Below, piece after piece: positions 14,101-26,100 of a DNA stretch of 64,000 bases (positions within the stretch are counted from its first letter, which is position 1; each line of letters opens with the position of its first letter). The stretch is taken from NCBI GenBank assembly GCA_964020085.1, contig OZ026597.1, forward strand, positions 27,186,948-27,250,947, given 5' to 3'. This stretch comes from Micromussa lordhowensis. Its lineage: Eukaryota; Cnidaria; Anthozoa; Scleractinia; Lobophylliidae. Made by a program: the position numbers and the translations under genes. Under the pieces are notes generated by a model that made no database searches, was not told where the DNA came from, and saw only the letters and a program-made list of their open reading frames with translations.

Positions 14101-17100
14101 TTAGTAGTATACCTGGAGTGTCCTATGTTGGTAAGACAGTTTTGAACCATGTAACGTTGAGTCTAAACCACGTCATGTTTGAGGTTAAACTAGTGTGAAC
14201 ACTACAGTGCTAATAATCTCTCATTCACTTGTTCAGCTTTTGGAAAGAACGAGCCAGGAGAAGAATGAGGCTTTACAGAGAAAAGCAGCTTCTCTGGAGG
14301 ATCAGTTGAAAAGACAAAAGGTAAACAACATCATCGCAACGAAGATCTTTTATCAATAACAGTTGCTCGCCAGTTTATTCGTATTTTTACTTTTCTTGTG
14401 TTACAGGGAGATCTGGAAACAAAAGAAACTAGTTTGCAGAATAAAGAAGTTGTGATTCAAAAACTGCAAAACAATTTGAACCACAGAGATGAGGAACTAA
14501 AGGTTAGTAACGTTTCAAGTTAAAGGAAATATAAAAAATATGTAGTGTATTGTAACTGATGGACACCCCTGAGCACGCATTGCGTGCCTATAGTGCCTAC
14601 CTATATTGTAATATATGGGTTTCCCGCTGTAGTTGCTGTTCTAGTGCCGAAATGACTATATGGTCGATCGTTTTCTCTTTGCTTTTTTTAGTCTCTTATA
14701 AGCCCATTATAATTTGATTCTAGAGTATTCTAGTTCACCCATTATTTTTTTCTTGTTTTCCATTGCAGGAATTAAAAGACTTTGTGAAAAACGCTCTAAG
14801 CAGTCCAACAGAGGTATGAGCTGTTTACCTTTAGAAACTAGCTTAAGGTGGCTTACTACAGTTTTTCCGAGAATAGTAGCGCGCGCTACGATAGCCTGCC
14901 ACACGTCAGTATTTGTCGTGCGTGCAAGAATGACGCAAGTAACCTCAAGACGTAACGAAAATCACTTCAGCACTTGAAAGGCGTTAAATCTCTTTGGTAT
15001 ATGTAGCGATAGTTTCAAACTCCTTCAAACATGTATTCAAGCCTAGGGCCAAAAAATTATGGCAAAAAAAGTTTGATAAACTTCCGGTAAAAGAGATCTA
15101 ATTTACTCCTGCTTTCTCGCACGCGAAACATGGCGTCACATGAGCGCGCGCTTAAATAAAGGGCATGCGCAATTCAATTCTCCTCCAAGGTTGTAAAAAC
15201 CTGTCTTTGATCGAGGATTGCTCGAAAACCTACCGTACAAGCTATGATGAAATTTTCACAGTTGATTTGTTGGGGTGAATTAAGTTTAGAGTCGATTTTT
15301 TTAAAAAATCTGTAGGACAGATTTTGAGCTATTTTTGATTTTACATTCTCTTAGTTTGCAAAAAAACTGTCTTACAGATTTTTATTATACTTTGCATGAA
15401 TGTTAAATCAGACCCAATTTCTTATTCCTGAAATTTTGAGGTGGAGTCATACGGGTAGATTTTGAGAAAAACGTGACTTAACCTACTAGTGCCCAGTCTC
15501 TCATTGTGTACTCGGTCGCTCATTTTGACCATTTGTTGACGTTTAATTGTTCAAATTTCACAGCGAGTGGTAAAAGACTTAAGCAAACAGTAAAGGGATA
15601 AACAGCTTGGAACCTTTTTCAAAAGAGTTAAAAGTTGTGCTGTTATACTCCATCAAAACTGTAGTAAGCCACCTTAATAGCTTGTATCTGAATATGAAAC
15701 CTGACTGATTTTGCTCTTTCTTTTTATATTATGATTTAAGGATGAAGGGTTATCTGATGAAGCAAAGAAAGCACAGGAAATATCAGACTTACTCAAAGAA
15801 AAAGAAAAACTTTTGGAGGTGAAATATGCATCAAAGACTTTAATGTCCACAGCTATGTACACAACCTAAGCAGTTGTGAAATAAAAGCCTGAATAAATTC
15901 AGGCTTGAATTGGATTGGAACCCATGACCTCTGCAATACCGGTGCAGTGCTCTACCAACTGAGCTATCAAGCCAGCTGGGAGCTGGTCACGTGAGTTCGT
16001 AATATACCCGTTGACGTCGAAGAATTTAAGTGACAACAAGTATATGTAAAACCAAGGCCGTCTGGGGGAATTTTTTTCTTAAATACAAAGCAAATTCGGC
16101 CAGACCTTGTTTGCAACGCGAACGGAAACAAAAGTAGGACCAACCACGCATTTGGTTATTTTTTGTAACATGCTACTTGTTTATTTCTCAGGACTTGTTC
16201 CAGGAGCGCGCGAGAATGTCATCTGCTCATGAAGCCAACACTCAAAGACTTATGTCAGCTCTCAGGGATAAGGAGACTGCATTGAAGGTTAGCCCGTTAG
16301 AAAAAACACACGACCACGTGAACAAATGGCTCGGCTGCCGGCAATGTTCTTCAAACAATTTTGTACTCATATGATTTTAAACCAATTTTAAACCAGCACT
16401 GGCTGTCTATGATAGCTTTTCTCAACCTGCCTATCATAAATTGAAAGCCGCAAAATATTCCCAAACTTAGACTTGTCACCTTCGTTGAATTTTTGGTGTC
16501 AACGTTTTTTCTTTTCTATTCTTCGTGCTGCATAAAGACTCTCAAATAATCTTATGGTGAATTATTATCTGTAATTACTATAGTTCTCATTTGTACATGT
16601 GCGTCTTTTGAACGAGTTCTGAGCTTCTCGACGAAACGTGTTAAAGTAAATGATTGATTGATTGATTGAAATAATTATTCCACCACGTTTCCCTTGGTAA
16701 AGTCTCACACGGTTTTGTTGGTTTTCTAAACTTCAATTTAAAAATGGAAGATACAAAGACCATATGCAACTGATTTCTCCGTCGCCTTGCCAGGCTAACC
16801 TGCTTTTTCATCAGCCAAGCATAAATAAAGCCACCAAAACTATGACAAATTACTGAGATGTAGCCTATTGTGACCTACTGTAGAAATTCGATTTGGAGCG
16901 GAGGCAAACATGACTGTGTATTATTATTTTGTTATTAGGAGGCTGCTGATGACTTGACGCGTGTACAAACTGAAAAGAACGCCACTATCCAGACATTACA
17001 ACAATTACTGAACAGCAAAGAACACGAAGTCCAGGTAGAGCTCGCCTAGAACGATAGCCTCTTCTAGGCGTTCACTTAGTTGGGGGACAACGGCGAGCGA

Positions 17101-20100
17101 AAAAAGGAGAGAGAAGCTGGCGCTGTTTTTTCTCGTTGCATCCTAACTAACTGAACGCCTGAAAGAGGCTACTAGAACGGCCCCTCTTTTGCCTTTATCC
17201 AACTGAATGCACATTTTATAAAAAATTTATTATGCTATGTAAGGGAAGAGAAAAGCATTTATAGGTAATTGAAATAAATAGATGTAATTAGATGGAAACT
17301 ACAAACGGAATTCCAATCGAACTTGTTGTGTTTTTCCCTCCCGTCGTTTCATTCCAGGCCCTGGAAAACAGCAAAGCTTGGGCGTCACAAGAACACGACA
17401 AATTAGTGAACAAGCTGAAGATGGCGATACAAGAGAAGGACAAGACCATTGGAGTAAGTAATGAACATCAAACCACCAGGCCTGGGATTTCTGCGCTCAA
17501 TTTTCTGTATTGTTATACTAATGACAATACCTCTCAGTTATTCAAACAAGTTTTCCTGTTTTATTTTCCTGCCAAGGGATTAGTAGAAAGCGGACGAGAG
17601 AAGGACAAGATGCTGAAAGCGCTTCAGGTAAGTTCGTTTATAAAGATCAGCTCATTGGCTTGCTCTCTCCTAGCTTTTGAATCAAATTATGTTGACGATT
17701 GCATCCTCTGAAGCAGGCTCTTAGGTTTGCATTTAGCAACATTATCTTTCGTCCTTTTGTTCATATATTCATCTGGCATTTTCGTGTTGTTTTTATAGGA
17801 ATCCAGTAAAAGCCCACCAAAGGCGCCCAGCCCTGCTGAAGTGGTAAGATACTAATTTCTTTTAACATTAACGTTTTTGTGTTGTGATATGAATGATTAC
17901 CCTTACAACAACGTCGCTGTTTTGACGTGTTTTCTTTTTCTTTCTAAGGCGGATCTTAAGCGAAATATCAGTTTACTACAAGCTGAAGTACAAAAGAAAG
18001 ATGGTATGTTATTATTGCAGTCTTTCGTCACCGTGAAGGTTTGTCATTTATCGTTTATGTCTCTTTGTATATCTTTCGCCACTTTAGGAACAAGAGGAAA
18101 CCTAGGCCGAGCCTTATCTCGCAGTCGCTTGTGGGACTGTGGCTAGGGGCAGTTTGGTTCAACGTGACCTCGAGACCGAAATTATGATTATCATAAATTC
18201 TTGTTTGACGTTGAATTTACGATTATCGTAAATTTAGAACACTCAAAGTTTGATAGGAATTCTGGGAAATGAACATATCTTGTTTAAAAGGAATCCCAAG
18301 TGTCTGGACGCGGGACTCGAACCTGGGATTGTTCGCTTTGTAATCCTGTCTTCTAACCATTAGACCACCACGTCGCTAGCTGAACAAATCTCAATTTTTA
18401 AACAGTATAATTCATGCGCTTATTCTACATCCTGCGGTAAGCATATATCATTACTCGCTAAAAAATAATTTTAGAAAGTGAATGGAAAGGTCGATCACCA
18501 AACCTTAACAAAAAGCTAACCATTTGAAATCTGCGCTTAGGCCTAATCAGTGATATTCTATGCAATTTAGTTAAATACCGTTACCGTCGTCTTGTGCTTC
18601 AGTGGTCTAGTGGTAAGTAGTCGTTCCTAGCGCCGGGTAGTTCCGGGTTCAAATCCGGTCCAAATAATATGATTTTTTTTTCTTTTCTGAAATGTCCTGG
18701 GAAACAGTGTTCTAAATTTACGATAATCGTAAATTCAACGTCAAACAAGAATTTATGATAATCATAATTTCGGTCTCGAGGTCATGTTGGTTTGGTTTCT
18801 CATCTTTGTTTTGTCTCCAGTATCCCGCAAGCGACTGCTGAGATGAGACTCGCCCCAGGTCCCTTCTCGTTTTCTGAAATGGCGATCAGAGGGAGAAGGT
18901 TGCATTTTTAGTTCATTGCTCCGAGGTCACTCTCACCACCAGTGGAAGTTAGCTTTTAACAGCGGGGCCTAGGAACCCAGGCTTTGTCAGCTAAAAAGGC
19001 GTTTTATGGAGAAGGCGCGATTATTCGATGCTTTTAAAACTCTTGTGTAAGCAACATTTTATGTTGGAAAATTCCCGTGATGGCACTTATAGCTTGCAAG
19101 ATAAGAGAACCGTGTTTTAAGGTGATAAATATTGATTCAAGGCTACTTAGGTTAGTTTAATCTGTTGTTGTTTTTGTTTTCCTTAGAGTCTTTAAAGAAG
19201 CTCGAGTCAGATTACAGAAACAACTTGAGGAAGTTGCAAGGCGACGACCGAGAGGTACAGTAAACTTTTATTGGACAACAAGTTGTAAAGTAATCGCCCA
19301 GCCAATCACAACTGCGGAAAATATGGCAACAAACCAATCAAATCTCTGGGAGAAAAAAAAAGGAACGAAATCTTTGGCAAGCGCAGGAAACTCGCATGAA
19401 TCAAGTCATTGGGATTTGTCTCAAAGTTGTTTTCATTGTTTTCTAAATGTAGATGTGTCTGTTTTTATTTCAGAACAAGCTGAAATTTGAGAATCTACAG
19501 CACGAAATACAGACAAGAGATGCGTTTATAAAACAAGCGAAGTACATTTGATACTAGACTTTGTTTGGTCCACTTTGTTTTCATTGTCGTCTTTGCTTAT
19601 TTTCTTACTGAACGGTTAGCCGTTAAAACCACACTCTGTTTCTTTACAGGGCTACAATCGATAATCTTCGTACAAGACTACAGAGCATTCCTAATTTAGA
19701 GGCAAGAATCTTGATAAACTTGGTTTAAACTAAATGAATCAATAAATCGATAACTTTATTAATGTGTCAGGCTGCTAGCTAGCCTACAAGCTTACTACCA
19801 ACGACACATACCAGATCGAATTGGAATTTGGAGTGTTGGGTTTTCAGGAGGAAGGAAAATCGCAGAACCCGGAGGAAAACCCTCATAACAGTTTGATATA
19901 GTTTGATGTTGACATAGTTTGATGTTGTCTGTTTTTCTTTCATTATTTCAGGAGCTCAAGCAAAAGTTCGCAGAGCAGTCCCAGGTACATGTACGCTTGG
20001 TGTTTTTTTCCTTTCCTTGTTAACGTATCCTGTAACATCTTAGTGGACAATTAATTGTGTCTTTTTTTATGCCAGGCTTTGGCCGAAGCTCAGAAAGGAA

Positions 20101-23100
20101 AAGAACAAGCGCTTGTCGACTCGGTGAGTTTTGGATATTTCTTTGTCAGTGGCGGATCTAGTGGAGAAGCCTACGACCCTTTCGCTAAAAAATTAAACTT
20201 CGGACTTCCGAAAATATTCCCCACCCCCTATATTGGCGCAGTGGCCTCACAATTTCCGTGCTCGCCTCTGGATTGAGCGCTCCGGGTTCGAGCCCTGGTC
20301 GGGGACATTGTGTGGTGTTTTTGGGCAAGACACTTTCCTCTGACAGTGCCTCTCTCAACCCACTGTACGCTAAGCTTACGATCTCCACGAACTCAAGACA
20401 AAACAGTCTGTGGACAGGCTATGTACAAATGGTCATTTTCGTTCAAAGATATTTTTTTAGTATGACAGTGGTGATATCGGTGAAAATGACAATCTACACA
20501 AATTCTGTTTGCACCAATTTAACTCAAGCTTTAAATCTCTTTTTTCCATCTATTTGCAGGCAGCGCTCAAGAAATCGAACTTAGAACTCGAAGCGGAACT
20601 GAAAGTGAAGCTGAACAGCATTGAAATGCTTAATGAGGCTGCGCAGATGAAAGACAAAATCATTAAGGTGATTCTTCAAACTTGTCTTCACTAAAAAGTT
20701 TGTCTGTGCCGGACGAGTAAATATTTCTTTCTAGCAGCTCTCTGGAAAGGGAATGTAGAAAATATTTTCTTAACTTGTGGAATGAAAACAATTTCGAATT
20801 CGGATTAATATCGACAGCATTTCTTAAAGGAGTTACGTGACAGTTTGTTGATCTTAGTAAACCACTATTTTTTAGGCTTCCTTCAATTTAAAGGTACGAA
20901 AACGTGTACTTGGCCAAAATAACTAAAAACCCGTGATTGAAATTCTTTACATGTAAGGTATGTGCACCTTTGCAATCTTAACTTCCTTATTGGTTCTTGT
21001 CATATCTACAGTTTACAGTTTATTTGTTTCCATTTAAAAAAAAGTCGCAAATTAAAGTATCTGACGTGCTGTTCACGAAATCGAACTTTTGATTGCTTCA
21101 TAATAGACCAATTTGGAGATATTAAAATTCAGCCTAACACAGTAGACCTCAGCACGAGGCTCTGGGGAATTAACCCCCACAAACTCTGTAGTTATTCCCC
21201 AGAGCCTCGTACTGAGGTCTATTGTTTTAGGCTGAATTTTAAGATATCGAAATTGGTCTATTGTCATTCTAAAGGAAAGTAACGGTGATCAAGCTGGAGG
21301 ATTTTATCACCAAGTGTCGATTTGTTTTTGTTTTTTGTTTTTTTGCAGGAGATGCAAGAAGATCAACAGAAGCAACTGAAAGACATGAAAGAGAACATTG
21401 GATATTATCAGAAGAAAGCTCAGGAACTAGAGGTGAGATATAACGCGATGTTTCCCTTTACTCGTTTCCAGATTTCGCTCGCTACAGCGTGTGAACGGCG
21501 GTATAAGAAATTTGCAACCACGTTTTTAACCTACTGCAGATACAATCAAAACTGCCCTGCTTCCTTGAAAAAGACATTGTAAGATAATGAGGTAAAAGTA
21601 GATAATATTCGTATTCTCGTGAATGCGAATATGATCTATTGGATTGTTTGGATCGATGAATCCGTACGACTCATCACGGTCGGCAAAACCTCTTTACCAG
21701 GCCTTTTCTCTCAGACTTTTCGCGCCCCTTCCAATTTCCAAGGCAAAAGTCTTGGGAACGACGTTGACGGTCGGCGTTAAACTTCAAGTTTAACATAAGA
21801 GTGTTTTCCCTTTCCCCCACCCTCCCGACCGATGCGATAGAATGCCGGAATTTAGGTCTAATCAATTTTGGTTGAATTGTAAAATCACATTTTCAGGCGT
21901 CGAATAATTTACTGCGGCAACAACTGATGGACACTGAAGATCTTAAGAATTCACTTGAGCAACAAGTCGAAAACTACAAGAGAAGACTGAACAATCAGGT
22001 AACTAGAAGGTTTTTTTGTCTTCGAGGTTTTGAAAGGGGTCAAAGATCATCTTGTATATTTTTCGTCAGGGAATCGTGCAGTGCTGAACTGCCTTTACGG
22101 TCGTGTAACATTGAATCAGTGAATCTTTAGAGGCTTGTGTGTTTTTTTTTTTTATGGAGAAATGTTGATAGGGATACGGGAGGAGAATATAAGCTTTCGA
22201 GAATAGCTGTTTTTGTTGCGTAAAGAAAATGCAGCGAGATAACGTGGCGAGAAGAATACAAAATATCGAGAGGACCAGTGTGTTCAGTTATAAGTCTTAT
22301 AAACAAGTATTCATTTTTTTACTGCAAGAAAATTATTTTTGTAGCATTTAAAAACTTCCTCAAGGTTGTTAACATTGAAATCGTTTAAGGTGGCTCACTA
22401 GTCAGAAAACTGACGACGTTGAGAAAAAATGCAGTTTTTTAAACATAAAAGATTTAAAGCCCTTGAACACCTGTAAAAAGTATTTTGAATCGATCTTGCT
22501 GAATTTACCTCTAGTTAAGTGCTAAATTTAAGGAAAGTACAGAGTGGTAATACTTTTTTTAGTTGGTTGTTTACAGTAAGAACATGACCAAAAATATAGA
22601 TTAATTTTAACATATATGAGCAATACTTTGTAGTAAGGCTGTAAAGAGACGAACAACTCGATTGGTATAATTACTTGGGAAAAGCTTTGCTTGATTTACC
22701 ATCACAGGCTCATTAATTTCCCTTATGAAAAAGAACATTTCCTACAATTGCGGAAACGTTTTAGAAAATAGAACAACCATTACAGCCCCTTCCCGGAGAT
22801 CCAATTTGTACCCTTCCCTCGCAATGTTTGGCTTGTTAAATGCTGAATCAATCATGTAAGAAACTTTAAGTGCATTTTTCTCAAAAGTCTACTTTTGTAC
22901 CTGCTGACTTCACGCCAACATTTCTACATTGGAAAGTATTTATGAGAAATTCCTGAAATTTGGGGTCATCAAAGACTAATAGTGTCGTCATGTAATAAAC
23001 TAAAAAATTCACAGCATTTTAAAGTCTGTCACGTGACACTAGATTATTTGTTCACTTGGTTTGGTGCAAAATAAGGTTATTTCCAAATAAGACCTGTAGA

Positions 23101-26100
23101 AAGCACAGAAAACAGGAGTCAAATGCAAACACTTTAGTTTATTGCATAGAACGAAACAGAAACTTACAAGATACGCTTGTTTTAAAATCAAATCTTGTGT
23201 TGTAAAAGAGCAGGACCTGTTGGCATCAATGCTTTAAAATCAAACCTCAAAAGGCTGTGGCTGGTTGCTATAGCAACCATTTTCAGGGAAACCTTCAAAA
23301 GTTATTTTCTCTTCATGAGTGCAATCGAACGCAATTGACCTTTCTTTACCATATGTAAGCAAACGTTTTGGTCCCTTTTTTACTAGTGAGCCACCTTAAT
23401 TAAGTAATCGACTTCACTTTTTGTCACCAGGCCTCTTACGGGGAAGAAGAAGTCAATCTTCTGCGTCAAGAAGTAAACAATCTGAAAGCCAGGCTACAGA
23501 GGGCTGGGACACCACGCCGGGAGAGTCCTGGAGTGGGAGCTGGGGCTGAAGAACAGGTAACTAAATTTGAAGACTCAACGAGCGTGATACCTGTCTTTGA
23601 TCCCATCGACCTTGCTATTTGTTGTTTTCTTCCATCTTTGCTCCATTACTTTCTTCTAAAATAACTCGTAATTTTTTGTCGCAGTTTAGCATTCTTAGCA
23701 GTCCATGTTTTGACATCGTAGCTATTTTTGCTGTTTATGTTGTCAGAGAGCCGATGTCCTTCAGCTGCAACAGTTGCTAGAAGCTCAGATCGCAGAGACA
23801 AAGAGACTTAACGACGTCCTAGATACCGAGCAAGCGCTGTACAGCAACTTGGTGCATGTGGTCCAGAATGCACAGCAAGGAGAAGCCAGGTACAGTTAAC
23901 TTGCCGAGCGCATGGGGAGGGAGTGCGGTTCGATATTAACAGGGTCTACTACTAAAATGTAAAAGGCCTTTAATGCCCCATGTGTCTTCTGTACGTGGCT
24001 TGGTTTTTGGTCAACTATTGAAAGGTTTGGCGTTGTCTTTTAAGTTAAAAGTAATGTTTTATTTTACTCACAGCCACGAAGCAAACATCAAAGACGAGAT
24101 GCAGGCGCTGAAATCTCTCCGTTCACAGCTTGAGGAAGGAATCCGCCTAAACGACTCACTACGGGCTCAACTCCATGATAGACTAGCTTCCAGTAAAACG
24201 ACGAGCCCACATCCAGTATCTCCTTATGACGCTACTTATCAGAGGGAAATTCAAGAACTCAAAGCGAGGCTTGAAGACAGTGAACGCTGGAATGCTTCAT
24301 TGCAGTCTCGGTTGAACGAGTTACAGCCGCGGGTCAGTGGTGTTGGAGGCTCAAGTGGTCGAGACAGCGGAGATGGAGGGTCGGGGTCACCTTCAAAAGT
24401 TCATAGACTGGAGCAGGTAATCCTACAAATTATCCATGCTGTTTGGCGCTATTGGGAATAATTTCATTTTGATTGCTTATTAAACTCGACATTTCCCCCT
24501 CGATTGGAAAATATACCATCTGATCACCTCTTGATGTCGTCCATTATATCAGCATGTAAACAAAGCATGCCTGTACCTTTAGTCACAGTGAAATAATTCA
24601 TTGGTGCCGGTAGTTTTTATGCCTTTTTGCAACTATTAATCTTTTCCTTTACACCTCAGTCAATCATGATATCTTCCTTTATGACGTTCGTAAGAGGAAA
24701 GGGGAGAGGTGTTAACTTGACTAACATCCCATCCAAGGAAAGTAACGATCCTCTCACGCGCCTTCACGGGTATGCCTGTCAGCATAACAACACACTCTGC
24801 TAGTGGGTTCTTATGGGTAATTTTTGTTCTCTTGTAGCAAGGAGAAAAGTTAAAGGAACAACTGAAACAGAGCAGTCAGCTGAATGCCAGGCTCAAGAAC
24901 CAACTGGATGAAGTGAGTGCTTTAAATATGCAGACGCTAGCGGACAAGGATGATGTGATAAGAGACTTGACTCGGCAGGGAGAGGATCTACAAACACAGT
25001 TAGACAACACAAAGCGAACATTCTTCGAGCTTGAGAAAAGACTCACAGACGCCAACACAAAACTAGAATTCTATGCTTCAAGTTTAAATGGCGGCCATGA
25101 TGAGACGCTTCTCGAGCGAGAACAAGAATTGGAGATATTAAGACAAGAGCTTGATGAGTTGCGTCGGCTTCAAGCACGTCATGAGCGTATCGGCTCGGAT
25201 ATGGCCGCGCAGACTTCGCCCTCTAGGGACTCGGCCCGTGCGTCGAGTGATAAAATGAAGGACCTGGAGCGGAGATTTGAAGAGAGTCTTCAAACGACTG
25301 AACAGTACAAGAACATCTTGGACGAGAAAGAGATGGAACTACAGCAGCTAAAGCTCAGGGTAGGACATTTACACAGCTTGAATGTGTACTGTGAACGTTT
25401 TGGTGTTTAGAAGGCGAATTGTGATGGCAGCTTGTCAACTTTTGAATCAATTTCGAACCAATTTCTAAGCTTGAAGAATTCAAAATGTTTGAACGCGATG
25501 ACCATTTTACCTTATGAGTAGAGTCTCCTACGAAAGGAATAGTTGTTTAATTTGCATGGCATGATAGCTCATTTACGAATCTAGTTTTGTATTGATAGAA
25601 TCAGTTTGTTGTCCTATGAGTAGACCGAATGCTGAAATGATATACTGATCTAAATTGAGTGGCGCCCTGAGATTTCTTGCACTAGTGAAGTATGGCGTAT
25701 GCCCAAGTCCATTTTTCGCGGCGTATTGGCACAGTAAGACGACAAACCTAGCAAACGGAGCTGTTTACTGTGAACAGTGGCTGTGTATTTTCGCTAACAT
25801 TACATCTAATTGCTTACAAGATGTCAAGTAAGTTTAGGAAGTTATTCGAAGCGAAACGTTCATTTAAACAGCCCGCGCTCGCTGGATTTTTGTTCTGATT
25901 GCGCTATTGTGTCCTTTGGTGCCAATAAACGAGGTTTTTGTGACAAGACAATGAAAGCAAAAACTCCACAATGTTGCAAACACTGCAATTGTAACGTGCG
26001 AGATTTCTAATGGTATGTAGTAACGCTTATTTATGACAGTAATGCTATCGATTAAAATACAGGAACCTACTACATGAAGTGTAGTTCTTCATTCTAGAGC

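Larger units (their letters stand above)
7259..17627 (+). other. Exon-encoded coiled-coil repeat array I
   Basis: Exons 9 to 31 (residues about 189-785) are mostly multiples of three in length and phase 0 at both ends. Five of them are exactly 96 nt: 12078, 14407, 16192, 16939 and 17358. Many carry one copy of a motif of the form L-x-x-L-x-x-x-x-(K/R)-(D/E)-x-x-(I/L). Examples are LLKKLTNYMKEKDRAL, ELQQLRQSLRERDRLI, VIQKLQNNLNHRDEEL, RLMSALRDKETAL and LVNKLKMAIQEKDKTI. Vertebrate CDK5RAP2 has related stretches here. Confidence 0.8.
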
